Origin: Bacillota bacterium
Lineage (GTDB): Bacteria; Bacillota; Clostridia; Tissierellales; Peptoniphilaceae
Length of the DNA: 31,197 nt
Assembly: GCA_023393715.1 (NCBI GenBank)
Contig: JAEXCD010000041.1
Coordinates: forward strand, 1 to 31,197
Direction of reading: 5' to 3'
Below are positions 8,794 to 17,921 of the stretch, piece by piece; the first letter of the stretch is position 1, and each line of letters opens with the position of its first letter. The notes below the pieces were generated by a model that was not told the origin of the DNA, did not search any database, and saw nothing but the letters and a program-made list of their open reading frames with translations. The translations under genes were made by a program, and so were the position numbers.

Positions 8794-8822
8794 ATTATAC
8801 TTCGCCGAATTCGCTTTGTCTA
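8794..8822 (-). promoter_or_regulatory. Sigma-A-type promoter of the uvrBA operon
   Basis: On the minus strand, TAGACA (8817-8822) and TATAAT (8794-8799) are separated by exactly 17 nt. The predicted start near 8787 is just upstream of the LexA box. Confidence 0.8.
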
Positions 8823-8856
8823 ATCCGCACAGGTATTTCTTTATACCCAATGAAAG

Positions 8857-8882
8857 AGGCATTTTGCTTCCGCAAAATGCCT
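8857..8882 (-). terminator. ctpA terminator hairpin followed by a -10-like box
   Basis: AGGCATTTTGC (8857-8867) pairs perfectly with GCAAAATGCCT (8872-8882) around a TTCC loop, 40 nt beyond the ctpA stop. The minus strand continues CTCTTTCATTGGG and then TATAAA (8840-8845), a possible second promoter for uvrB. The U tract is modest, so termination may be partial. Confidence 0.65.
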
Positions 8883-8921
8883 TCTCTTACTTTTCGTACT
8901 TTCCGCGTACCCCCCGTTCCG

Positions 8922-10241
8922 CTACTCGCCCTCTGAGGATGCATCGGATGGCGCAGCCTCACTCGACGTTTCGGTCGTTTCCGAGGTCTGAGACGCGCTC
9001 GATTCGGATTCCTCCGCCGGGGTAATGCCCGCAGTCTTCTGAACCTCCTCAATGGCGCGTTTGAGCTGTACATCCGCGTCCAATGCCGCAGGCCCGATCG
9101 ACTTGGTCTCCGCCGGAAGCTCCACGACGATGTCCGGCGTAATGCCGACCTTGTTAATCTTTTCTCCGCTCGGCGTCTGATACTCGGCAACCGTCAGCTT
9201 GTAGCCGGCCGTCTCTTCTCCCTCGGCGAGCGGATAGATTCGCTGTACAATGCCCTTTCCGTAGGTTTTCGTACCGACGGCAATGGCGCGTTTGTTGTCG
9301 CGCAGCGCACCCGTCAGAATTTCCGAGGCCGAAGCGGAGCCCTCGTTGACCAATAAAACGACGGGAATCGAATTGCTCTTCGCGTCCGATTTGCTCACCT
9401 GCTCGGCGCCCTTGTTATCGACCGTCGTGACGATCGTCGCATCTCCTAAAAGATAGTCAGCAATTTCCTCACAGGAGCTGAGCAGCCCGCCCGGATTGTT
9501 TCTCAAGTCGATGACCAGCGCCTTCGCTCCCTCGGCCTGCAATTTCTCGACGTGCGTCTTAAAATCGGCCGCGGTCGGCTCATCAAACGAGGTGATCTGA
9601 ACATAACCGATCTCCTTTTGAAGCATTTGAGAGGAAACGCTCTGAACCTGAATCATCTCCCGCTTCAGCGTGAGATCGAAGGTCTTCGTTTCCTGATTTT
9701 CCTTTCGGCGAACCGATAACACGACCTCGGTACCGACTTCCCCGCGCATGTGCGCGACCGCCTCCTCCAAATCCGTAGCCATGTAGCTCTGCCCGTCGAT
9801 CGCGACGATCTTATCGCCCGCTTTTAACCCGGCGCGTTCACCCGGCGTTCCTGCAATCGGCGACACCACCGTGATAAAATCGTCCTCCGCGCCCGTTATG
9901 ACAACGCCGACACCGGCAAACTGCCCCGCCGAATCCTCCATCATGCGCTGAAACTCCTCGGGCGAATAGTATACGGAATACGGATCGTTCAGCGACTCAA
10001 ATAAGCCCTTGTAGACCCCGTCCTCCATCTTTTTCTTATCCGCAGTGAACAAAAAATCCTGTTCGATCACCGTCGACAGCTCATCGATTTTCTGAATCAT
10101 TTTCTCCCTGCGCAGCTCCTCCGCGTCGGTCTCGGCCGCTGCAACACCCACCTCGGGCATGCGGTTACCAATAAAAAATCCGCCGACGCCGACGCCGCAC
10201 AAAAGCAATATGAGGATCAGCGCTTTTCCCAGTTTTTTCAT
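8922..10241 (-). CDS. ctpA: C-terminal processing protease, S41 family, membrane-anchored
   Basis: CtpA-type proteases are extracytoplasmic serine proteases with a PDZ domain; in several bacteria they degrade cell-wall hydrolases or their adaptors. The 439-residue product has an N-terminal membrane anchor (about 6-25), a PDZ domain (about 105-195) and the S41 catalytic domain. The dyad is Ser304 in EGSASASEI and Lys329 in TYGKG, 25 residues apart as in the family. The last 35 or so residues are Ser/Glu/Thr-rich and probably disordered. GGGAGG precedes the ATG. It lies downstream of ftsE-ftsX-M23 peptidase with a hairpin in its leader, so it may be read at reduced level from the same transcript. 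A link to turnover of the neighbouring peptidase is my inference. Confidence 0.94.
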   Translation of the reverse strand: MKKLGKALILILLLCGVGVGGFFIGNRMPEVGVAAAETDAEELRREKMIQKIDELSTVIEQDFLFTADKKKMEDGVYKGLFESLNDPYSVYYSPEEFQRMMEDSAGQFAGVGVVITGAEDDFITVVSPIAGTPGERAGLKAGDKIVAIDGQSYMATDLEEAVAHMRGEVGTEVVLSVRRKENQETKTFDLTLKREMIQVQSVSSQMLQKEIGYVQITSFDEPTAADFKTHVEKLQAEGAKALVIDLRNNPGGLLSSCEEIADYLLGDATIVTTVDNKGAEQVSKSDAKSNSIPVVLLVNEGSASASEILTGALRDNKRAIAVGTKTYGKGIVQRIYPLAEGEETAGYKLTVAEYQTPSGEKINKVGITPDIVVELPAETKSIGPAALDADVQLKRAIEEVQKTAGITPAEESESSASQTSETTETSSEAAPSDASSEGE

Positions 10242-10259
10242 TATTCCCTCCCATGCAGG

Positions 10260-10290
10260 AAAAGAGATTCCGCCACGCAGAATCTCTTTT
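10260..10290 (-). terminator. Hairpin between the M23 peptidase gene and ctpA
   Basis: AAAAGAGATTC (10260-10270) and GAATCTCTTTT (10280-10290) form a perfect 11-bp stem with a 9-nt loop. On the minus strand it ends 18 nt before the ctpA ATG, leaving no room for a promoter after it. It is either an attenuating terminator for read-through into ctpA or a stabilising leader structure. Confidence 0.7.
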
Positions 10291-10326
10291 ACAGCCTATT
10301 TTATGAAGCTCTTCTTACACAGCCGC

Positions 10327-11625
10327 CTACAGATACGCCAGAGGATTGACGCGAACTCCCTGATCGTAAAACTCAAAGTGCAGATGCGGCCCGGTCGAAT
10401 TGCCCGTCGATCCAATGTATCCGATAATCTGTCCCTTCTCGACATGCTGTCCTGCATAGCAGTTAAAGCCGGACAGATGTGCGTACAGCGAGCCGTTTCC
10501 GTCATCGTGCGCCAGCTCGATGTAGTTGCCATAACCCGAACCGTACGTCACCGTCGTCACCGTTCCGCTCGAGGTTGCATAAACCGGTTCGCCATAATCC
10601 GCACCCAGATCAATTCCCGTATGGAAGCTCAGCGTGCCGAAAATCGGGTGAATGCGATAGCCATACGGCGAAGTCACTTCATAGGACGTCGTGGGCCACA
10701 CGTTCCCGCCGGAGCTGCTCTGCGGCGAATAGCCGCCGGATGAAGCGCCGCTGTCCGAGGAGGGCGAATCGCTTCCGACGCTCTCTGCGACTGCAGCCGC
10801 CGCAGCGCGGTCGCTTTCAATCTGCTTTTCCCGATCCTTCAGCTCCTCCAGCTCCGCCAGCTTCGCATCAATCTTCGACTGCATCGCATCCGAAGCGGCC
10901 TGCAGCTTCTGCATCTCGGATTCCGTCAATTCGATGTCCAGATTGACCTGCGCGAGAATTTCGTTTTTACGCGCCTGCTGCTCCTGCAGCTCCTCGACCT
11001 TCGCCGTCTGGTTCTCCTTCGCGATGTCCAGACACGTCTTCTGCCCCTGCAGCTCCGTCTGCTTCTTTTCCAAAAGCTGCATATCGCTGATCAGATCCTG
11101 AATCAGATCACGGTCGTAGTCCGCCACCGCCTTCATCGTGCGGGAGCGGCTGAGAAAATCATTCATACCGGTCGACGCCAGAAGAATTTCAAGCGTGGCA
11201 ATGTCACCGTTCTTATACATTACATTCAGGCGATCGCGAAAAACAGCCTTTTTATCCGCAATGCGCACTTCCAGCTCGGCGATCTCCGACTCCGTCTGCG
11301 CAATCTTTTCCTCCAGCTCCGCGATGTCCTCGTTCAGCTGGTTCAACTGAGCGTACTCCGTCTCAAGCGACGCGTCCAGCTCCTGCAGCTCGCTCTGCAA
11401 TGCCTGTTGATTTTCCGTCAGAGAATTCAGCGTCTTCGACTTTTCATTGACGAGGGTCTCCTGCCCCGATTTCTGATCGCGAATCTCCTGAATCTCCGCT
11501 TCCTTCTGTTCCTGCTGCTGTTCCACGTCGTCTAATTCGTCCGCCCACGCCGCAGACGGAAGCAGCAGCAGGCCCGCCAGGACGAGAGACAGCAGTCGTT
11601 TCGTTTGCTTTTTTTCTAAAAACAT
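10327..11625 (-). CDS. Secreted coiled-coil M23 peptidase, EnvC/PcsB-like FtsEX partner
   Basis: This is probably the murein hydrolase, or activator, controlled by FtsEX during cell separation. The 432-residue product has a signal peptide (residues 1-28, cleavage after AWA), a long Gln/Glu-rich coiled coil (about 29-265), a Ser/Gly linker (about 275-305) and a C-terminal LytM/M23 domain. The zinc ligands look intact: HxxxD at His335-Asp339, and HLH at 414-416, with another conserved histidine in YAH (383). E. coli EnvC has a degenerate site, so this protein is more likely to be an active endopeptidase. The start at 11625 has AAGGA six bases upstream; an earlier in-frame start would precede the signal peptide with no site. 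It follows ftsX by 37 bp. Confidence 0.9.
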   Translation of the reverse strand: MFLEKKQTKRLLSLVLAGLLLLPSAAWADELDDVEQQQEQKEAEIQEIRDQKSGQETLVNEKSKTLNSLTENQQALQSELQELDASLETEYAQLNQLNEDIAELEEKIAQTESEIAELEVRIADKKAVFRDRLNVMYKNGDIATLEILLASTGMNDFLSRSRTMKAVADYDRDLIQDLISDMQLLEKKQTELQGQKTCLDIAKENQTAKVEELQEQQARKNEILAQVNLDIELTESEMQKLQAASDAMQSKIDAKLAELEELKDREKQIESDRAAAAAVAESVGSDSPSSDSGASSGGYSPQSSSGGNVWPTTSYEVTSPYGYRIHPIFGTLSFHTGIDLGADYGEPVYATSSGTVTTVTYGSGYGNYIELAHDDGNGSLYAHLSGFNCYAGQHVEKGQIIGYIGSTGNSTGPHLHFEFYDQGVRVNPLAYL

Positions 11626-11662
11626 GGAGCATCCTTTCTGTAATCCGTGCCCTTTTCTCCGC

Positions 11663-12567
11663 TCATCGAACCTTGACAAACCGGCTCACCGTCAGCGTGC
11701 TGCCGATCAAGCCGATCCCCGTTCCGATGCTGAGAAAAATAATCATCAAATCACGGCCTATGAGCTCAGGCTTCAGCAAATAAGCGCTGAGCAGTTCAAA
11801 TATCCGCTGTCCGAAACGGACGTAAACGAATTGATAGCCATAATATACGAGCAGGAACGCGATCATTGACCCGATCAGGCCGAAAATCGCACCTTCAATG
11901 ATGAACGGTCCGCGAATCATGTGATTCGTCGCACCAACATATTTCATGACGGATATTTCGCGCGCACGCGATGCCACCGTCAGCTTTACCGTGTTGAGGA
12001 TGATAAAGAGCGATACGAGAACCAGCCCCGCAACCATGATCGCGCCGATCAGGCGAATATACCGGGAAATTCGGGAAACCTGATCGATCAGGTCCTGATA
12101 ATAAGTGACGTCCTGTACGCCCTTTTCCGCTTTGATTCGGTTGACAAATTCCTGTGCCTTGGCGATCTCGTTGACCTTTACCACGAAGGACGGCTCCAGA
12201 ACCGGGCCTTCCTTGTCAATACCCTCGAGGATGTAGGCATCCTTTCCCCACGACTCCTTCATCATCTCCATCGCCTGCGCGCTGGAGCGAAATTCGACGC
12301 TGCGGACATTCGCATCGCTTCGAATGAGCTCTTCCAACTCCCGGCGCTCCTTATCGGTGATCGTCGTGCTGAGAAACACCTCGACCTCATCGACCTTTTT
12401 CTCAAAATCTTTCGCCAGATTATTGGCCGTCAGCGAAGCGATCAGGATGATGCCGACGACGACCAGCATCGCTACAATCGAAATAATCGACGCGAGCCCC
12501 ATCGATTTGTGTTTCCACACACCCTTTAATCCCTGCTTCAGAACTGTCATCAGCTTTCGAAAGGATC

Positions 12568-12571
<4 letters not shown>
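11663..12571 (-). CDS. ftsX: Cell division ABC transporter-like permease FtsX
   Basis: FtsX is the membrane half of the FtsEX complex, which transmits ATP hydrolysis across the membrane to a peptidoglycan hydrolase. The 302-residue product shows the FtsX layout: a cytoplasmic N-terminus, TM1 at about 25-50, an extracellular domain of about 120 residues that would contact the M23 partner, then three more membrane segments (about 170-195, 220-245, 275-298). The motif REISVMKYVGAT between TM2 and TM3 is the conserved FtsX signature. Its ATG overlaps the ftsE stop as ATGA, with GGAGG seven bases upstream inside ftsE. Confidence 0.96.
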
Positions 12572-13428
<857 letters not shown>

Positions 13429-13442
13429 CGCATGTTCTCCTA

Positions 13443-13457
13443 TGGTTGTATCAACCA
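13443..13457. promoter_or_regulatory. Palindrome at the ftsE transcription start
   Basis: TGGTTG-TAT-CAACCA is a perfect 6-bp inverted repeat with a 3-nt centre. It spans about +1 to +16 of the predicted ftsE transcript, between the -10 box and the ribosome binding site. It could be an operator or a short leader hairpin; I do not recognise the regulator. Confidence 0.5.
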
Positions 13458-13464
13458 AGTAGAG

Positions 13465-13473
13465 ATTATATCA
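13465..13473 (-). promoter_or_regulatory. Extended -10 promoter of ftsEX
   Basis: The minus strand reads TGA-TATAAT at 13473-13465, a perfect -10 with extended TGn. The upstream DNA is A/T-rich, without a clear -35. Confidence 0.65.
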
Positions 13474-13508
13474 CAAAAATTACAAAAAGGTTACGAAATG
13501 AGCAAATT

Positions 13509-13964
13509 TTATTTCTTTTCTTTTACATTTCCTTCACAAAAAACCCGCTGATACGAGAATTCGTCGGCAAGCAATATGCCTCTCTCGTGCAGCGCCTCCG
13601 CAAAAAGCCCTTTTCCCTCGACGAGCCGGCGCGTAAAGCAGCCGTCGTACCGCTCATATACCGCACATGAGGGGCTCCTCGACTTCAGAATCGCACCGGA
13701 AATATCGCCCTTTGATAAATGGCGCAGACAGCGCTGCACGCCTCTTTGAAACGCCTCCGTACAATCGGCGCCGTCCCGGCAGACAACCCGATTCCCTCTT
13801 CGCTCTGCCGGAACGCGCGGCGTCGGAAGTCCCCCTTCCACCTCCGGGCAGACGGGAATGACCTCGCACCCATGTAAAAACTCGATGACGTCCTCTCTTC
13901 GATTATCCCTTCCGTCGTAGCGACAGGCCTCGCCCAACAGACACGCGCTGACTAATAGCTTCAT
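13509..13964 (-). CDS. DUF523 / TudS-like putative iron-sulfur desulfidase
   Basis: The 151-residue product is a DUF523 protein. Characterised DUF523 proteins (TudS) remove sulfur from thiouracil with a [4Fe-4S] cluster held by three cysteines. The three expected positions are present: Cys8 in SACLLG, Cys39 in VCPEVEGGLP and Cys100 in SPSC. The family blocks CRYDG and LPTPRVPAER also fit. I chose ATG 13964 because GGAGG lies nine bases upstream; ATG 13970, two codons earlier, would sit only three bases from it. It is a single gene divergent from tdk. A role in thiouracil or thionucleobase salvage next to thymidine kinase is plausible but only inferred; many DUF523 proteins are uncharacterised. 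Confidence 0.82.
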   Translation of the reverse strand: MKLLVSACLLGEACRYDGRDNRREDVIEFLHGCEVIPVCPEVEGGLPTPRVPAERRGNRVVCRDGADCTEAFQRGVQRCLRHLSKGDISGAILKSRSPSCAVYERYDGCFTRRLVEGKGLFAEALHERGILLADEFSYQRVFCEGNVKEKK

Positions 13965-13984
13965 TTTCATACTCCTCCGCTCCG

Positions 13985-13993
13985 ATCTTACCA
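13985..13993 (-). promoter_or_regulatory. Probable extended -10 of the DUF523 gene
   Basis: The minus strand reads TGG-TAAGAT (13993-13985), one mismatch from TATAAT plus the TGn extension, 21 nt before the start at 13964. No clear -35. Confidence 0.4.
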
Positions 13994-14005
13994 CGGAACA
14001 CCTTT

Positions 14006-14035
14006 TTTTGCTCCCCAATATTTTCATCCCCAATA
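14006..14035. repeat. Two abutting 15-nt direct repeats next to the tdk promoter
   Basis: TTTTGCTCCCCAATA (14006-14020) is followed directly by TTTTCATCCCCAATA (14021-14035), 13 of 15 identical. The pair ends one base before the tdk -35 box and lies upstream of the divergent DUF523 promoter, so it is placed like a shared regulator site. Confidence 0.6.
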
Positions 14036-14036
14036 G

Positions 14037-14065
14037 TTGGACCTTCGTTTTTGCGGTGGTACAAT
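14037..14065 (+). promoter_or_regulatory. tdk promoter
   Basis: TTGGAC (14037-14042) and TACAAT (14060-14065) are 17 nt apart, with an extended TGG before the -10. The tdk start is at 14095. Confidence 0.75.
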
Positions 14066-14094
14066 TAGTGAGAACACCGAATCAGGAGGCAGAC

Positions 14095-14745
14095 ATGGCT
14101 AAATTATTTTTTCGCTACGGCGCGATGAATTCCGGAAAATCGACGCTGCTCATGCAGGTTGCTCATAACTACGAAGAACGAGGCATGCGCGTGCTCGTCA
14201 TGAAACCGCACTGCGATACAAAGGGCGGCGCCGAGGTGGTCAGCCGTCTCGGCGTGCGGCGCGCCGTCGACTGCATCATTACGGAATCGGCCGACTGCCG
14301 CGTTATCCTGCACGAGCAGCTCTCGTCGGGAAAGGTCGACTGCATTCTCGTCGATGAAGCGCAGTTCCTTACCCCCACTCAGGTCGATCAGCTCTTTGCG
14401 ATCGCGATCGACGACAATATCCCCGTACTGTGCTACGGGCTGCGCACGGATTTCCGCGGACAGGGCTTCCCGGGCAGCCAGCGCCTGCTCCTGCTGGCAC
14501 ACGCATTAGAGGAGCTCAAGACCATCTGTCACTGCGGCCGCAAGGCGGTGATGAATGTGCGAAAGCTGCGCGGGCAGGTCATTTTTGAAGGGGATCAGGT
14601 CGCAATCGACGGGGAAGAACAAATTGAATACGAGTCCTTCTGCGGTCAGTGTTATTTCCAGGCGCGCAGAGCGGCCGGGCTCGCCCCGTTGGACGGACTG
14701 CTTTCGCCCGGCGCAGCCGCTGATGAAACGACATCGAATGCATAA
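14095..14745 (+). CDS. tdk: Thymidine kinase (TK1-like, type II)
   Basis: Phosphorylates thymidine to dTMP in the salvage pathway. The 216-residue product has the P-loop GAMNSGKST (9-17), the catalytic glutamate in VDEAQFL (Glu88), the substrate lasso region YGLRTDFRGQGFPGS, and a zinc-binding lid with Cys145/Cys147 and Cys183/Cys186. ATG 14095 has AGGAGG five bases upstream; the frame is open further upstream but that DNA holds the promoter. Its stop codon overlaps the AAGGAG of the MATE gene, so the two are one operon. Confidence 0.97.
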   Translation: MAKLFFRYGAMNSGKSTLLMQVAHNYEERGMRVLVMKPHCDTKGGAEVVSRLGVRRAVDCIITESADCRVILHEQLSSGKVDCILVDEAQFLTPTQVDQLFAIAIDDNIPVLCYGLRTDFRGQGFPGSQRLLLLAHALEELKTICHCGRKAVMNVRKLRGQVIFEGDQVAIDGEEQIEYESFCGQCYFQARRAAGLAPLDGLLSPGAAADETTSNA

Positions 14746-14754
14746 GGAGCTTCC

Positions 14755-16158
14755 ATGACCACAACCTCAAAAAACGACGCTCGAACACATCAAACCGATA
14801 TGACAAGGGGCAAGCCCATCCGCCTGATCCTTCGCTTTTCGCTGCCGCTGCTCTTTGGCAACCTGTTTCAGCAGCTGTACAACACGGTCGACAGCGTTAT
14901 CGTCGGAAACTTTGTCGGCAAGCATGCTCTGGCCGCCGTCGGCGTCGGCTTTCCCTTTATGTTCGCACTGGTTTCCTTCTTTTTAGGCATCGGCATGGCC
15001 ACGACCATCCTGATCTCGCAGAGCTACGGCGCACACGATACAGATCGCGTCCGCCTCATCGCCGGAACCATTTATCGCGTGCTGTCGCTCAGCATTCTGC
15101 CGCTGATGCTGCTCGGTTTCTTCCTCGCCCGCCCCGTACTCACCCTCATGAATGTGCCGAACGACGGAACCCTGGACATGGCGGTCTCCTATCTTCAGAT
15201 CATCTTCCTCGGTATTTTCGGAATGATCGGCTACAACCTCAACGCAGGACTTCTGCAAGGCGTCGGCGACAGCGTCACCTCAGTGCGCTTCCTGATTCTG
15301 GCCGCCGTCACCAACATCGTACTCGATCTCATCTTCGTCATCCCCCTCGGCATGGGCGTCGCAGGGGCGGCGCTCGCTACGTCGATTTCCGAAATACTGA
15401 GCTGGATTCTGGGATTGATCTACATCAACCGACACTACACCTTCTTTAGGATACGGCTGCTGCACCTGCCCTTTGACCGCGTGATCTTCCGGGAAGCACT
15501 GCGGCTCGGCATTCCCTCCGCCATTCAGAACACGGTTTTTTCCTTTGGCATCATCGCCATGAACTCTCTGATCAATACGTTTGGCACGGATTTCATCGCC
15601 GGATTTAACGGCGCGAACAAAATCGACACCTTTATCTTCATGCCGATTCAGAGCTTCGCCAACGCCGTGACGACCTATACCGGACAAAACGTCGGCGCGG
15701 CCAATCTCGAGCGTATTCACGAAGGCCGCCGCGCCGGAATGATCGTTTCGATTGCCGGCACCATCGTCACGGGGCTTCTGCTCTATCCCTTATCCGGCTA
15801 CGCCATCGCCCTCTTCAACAGCGATCCCGGTGTCGTCGAGGTCGGCGTGTGGTACCTGCATTCCGTTCTTCCCGCTTATCCGCTCCTGGCGATTCTCTTT
15901 GTGCAGAATTCGATTCTTCGAGGGGTCGGCAAAGCAATGGCCGCGATGATTACGTCGCTGATCGCCCTGTGGTTTGCGCGCGTCCCCGCCGCCTACTGGA
16001 TCGCCGCCACCTTTGGCAAGCAATACATCTTCCTTTCTTATGCCATCGGTTGGGCCATCGGCTGCATCGTCTCCTACTACTTTTACCATCGCGGCAGCTG
16101 GCACGACACGGTTCGCGCCGGAGGCACGCTGAATCAGTATAAAAGCGCCGATGAGTGA
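14755..16158 (+). CDS. MATE family efflux transporter
   Basis: A membrane antiporter of the multidrug and toxic-compound extrusion family, expected to export cationic compounds using a sodium or proton gradient. The 467-residue product has about twelve hydrophobic segments in two homologous halves. The family opening motif LPLLFGNLFQQLYNTVDSVI is at about residues 29-48, and the mid-protein FIAGFNGANKIDTF and NVGAANLERI blocks fit. It starts nine bases after tdk with AAGGAG spaced five bases from the ATG. Substrate cannot be read from sequence. A link to nucleoside metabolism is suggested only by cotranscription with tdk. Confidence 0.93.
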   Translation: MTTTSKNDARTHQTDMTRGKPIRLILRFSLPLLFGNLFQQLYNTVDSVIVGNFVGKHALAAVGVGFPFMFALVSFFLGIGMATTILISQSYGAHDTDRVRLIAGTIYRVLSLSILPLMLLGFFLARPVLTLMNVPNDGTLDMAVSYLQIIFLGIFGMIGYNLNAGLLQGVGDSVTSVRFLILAAVTNIVLDLIFVIPLGMGVAGAALATSISEILSWILGLIYINRHYTFFRIRLLHLPFDRVIFREALRLGIPSAIQNTVFSFGIIAMNSLINTFGTDFIAGFNGANKIDTFIFMPIQSFANAVTTYTGQNVGAANLERIHEGRRAGMIVSIAGTIVTGLLLYPLSGYAIALFNSDPGVVEVGVWYLHSVLPAYPLLAILFVQNSILRGVGKAMAAMITSLIALWFARVPAAYWIAATFGKQYIFLSYAIGWAIGCIVSYYFYHRGSWHDTVRAGGTLNQYKSADE

Positions 16159-16198
16159 TGACGCTGCGGCGCCGACACAAAGCTGCGGCAACAACACA

Positions 16199-16232
16199 AA
16201 AAGGATGCGTTTCCGAAGAAACGCATCCTTTT
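16199..16232. terminator. Perfect bidirectional terminator between the MATE gene and groEL
   Basis: AAAAGGATGCGTTTC (16199-16213) pairs perfectly with GAAACGCATCCTTTT (16218-16232) around a CGAA tetraloop. The outer A/T pairs give a T run on both strands, fitting the convergent genes on each side. Confidence 0.9.
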
Positions 16233-16266
16233 CTGTTTCCGTTTATTTCACCGTTTCCGCTGCGGA

Positions 16267-17889
16267 TCAATATCCGTAGCCCGCGCCCGGCATCGCCGGC
16301 GCATCCTCCTTCTCCTTCGGAATGTCGCAGACGGCCGCTTCCGTCGTCAGGAGCATCGCCGCAATGGAGACGGCATTTTGCAGCGCGGAGCGCGTCACCT
16401 TCGTCGGATCGACGATACCGGCGTCAAACATGTTGACATACTCTTCACGATATGCGTCAAAGCCCTCGCCGACCGGCGAATTCTTCGCGCGATCCACAAT
16501 AATCGAGCTCTCCAGTCCCGCATTTTTCACAATCTGGCGCATCGGCTCCTCCAAGGCGCGCACGATAATGCGTGCCCCGACCTTTTCGTCGCCTTCCAGG
16601 CTTTCCGCCAGCTCCGATACCTGAGCAATCGCGTCGATAAAGGCCGTGCCGCCGCCGGCGACGATGCCCTCCTCGACCGCGGCGCGCGTAGCGGACAGAG
16701 CATCCTCGATGCGCAGCTTCTTATCCTTCATTTCGACTTCCGTCGCTGCGCCGACGCGAATCACGGCAACGCCGCCGGACAATTTTGCCAAACGCTCCTT
16801 GAGCTTTTCGATATCGTAGCTCGACTCGGTATTTTCGATCTGCTTCTTAATCTGTGCCAGACGCTCCGACAGCTTCGCGGAATCGCCCTGACCATCGACG
16901 ATCACCGTATTCTCCTTATCGACCTTAACCTTTGCCGCACGTCCGAGCAGCTCCACGGTCGCTTCCTTCAAATCGAAGCCCAGCTCCTCGGTAATCACGG
17001 TACCGCCCGTCATGATGGCGATATCCTGCAGCATTTCCTTGCGGCGGTCGCCGTAGCCCGGTGCCTTGATCGCAACACAGTTAAACGTGCCGCGAATCTT
17101 GTTGAGCACCAGCGTCGCCAGCGCTTCCCCTTCGACATCCTCCGCGACGATCAACAGCGGACGGTTGCTCTGAACAATCTGGTCGAGAAGCGGCAGCAGC
17201 TCCTGAATATTGCCGATTTTCTTATCCGTCAGCAGGATGTACGGATTCTCCAGCTCGGCAACCATTTTTTCCGTATCCGTCACCATGTACGGGGAGAGGT
17301 AGCCGCGATCAAACTGCATGCCCTCGACGACCTCGAGGCTGTTCTGCATCGTATTCGAATCCTCTACCGTGATGACGCCGTCCTTGCCGACCTTCTCCAT
17401 CGCTTCGGCAATCATCTCGCCTATCGCCTGGTCTCCGGAGGAAATTGCGCCGACCGATGCGATGGCAGCCATCGTCTCCACCTTTTTGGAATTTTCCGCG
17501 ACCACCTCGACCGCGCGATCCGCCGCCTTCTGCATGCCCTTTTTCAGAACCATGGGGTTTGCCCCGGAGGCCAGGTTTCTCAGTCCCTCGCGAACGACGG
17601 CCTGTGCCAGCAGCGTCGCGGTCGTCGTACCGTCGCCTGCGACGTCGTTTGTCTTGGTCGCTACCTCCTTGACCAGCTGCGCACCCATGTTTTCAAAGCG
17701 ATCCTCCAGCTCGATCTCCTTGGCGATGGTCACACCGTCGTTCGTAATCAGCGGCGCGCCAAATGCCTTCTCCAGCACTACATTGCGGCCCTTGGGCCCC
17801 ATGGTAATCTTTACGGTATCCGCCAGCTTGTTGACGCCCATTTCCATTTTCTTACGAGCGATTTCACCAAATTCAATATTTTTTGCCAT
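16267..17889 (-). CDS. groEL: 60-kDa chaperonin GroEL
   Basis: Forms the double-ring ATP-driven folding chamber with GroES. The 540-residue product is complete, with the ATPase motifs GDGTTTATLLAQ and the conserved Asp in EVEMKDKKLRIEDAL, plus the classic block AAVEEGIVAGGG. The C-terminal tail is unusual: it ends in KEKEDAPAMPGAGYGY rather than the Gly-Gly-Met repeats of most bacterial GroELs. It is 32 bp downstream of groES, with AGGAGGATTGCA before the ATG, and is controlled through the CIRCE element upstream of groES. Confidence 0.99.
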   Translation of the reverse strand: MAKNIEFGEIARKKMEMGVNKLADTVKITMGPKGRNVVLEKAFGAPLITNDGVTIAKEIELEDRFENMGAQLVKEVATKTNDVAGDGTTTATLLAQAVVREGLRNLASGANPMVLKKGMQKAADRAVEVVAENSKKVETMAAIASVGAISSGDQAIGEMIAEAMEKVGKDGVITVEDSNTMQNSLEVVEGMQFDRGYLSPYMVTDTEKMVAELENPYILLTDKKIGNIQELLPLLDQIVQSNRPLLIVAEDVEGEALATLVLNKIRGTFNCVAIKAPGYGDRRKEMLQDIAIMTGGTVITEELGFDLKEATVELLGRAAKVKVDKENTVIVDGQGDSAKLSERLAQIKKQIENTESSYDIEKLKERLAKLSGGVAVIRVGAATEVEMKDKKLRIEDALSATRAAVEEGIVAGGGTAFIDAIAQVSELAESLEGDEKVGARIIVRALEEPMRQIVKNAGLESSIIVDRAKNSPVGEGFDAYREEYVNMFDAGIVDPTKVTRSALQNAVSIAAMLLTTEAAVCDIPKEKEDAPAMPGAGYGY

Positions 17890-17921
17890 TGCAATCCTCC
17901 TGCCTTCTCAACGATTCATCC

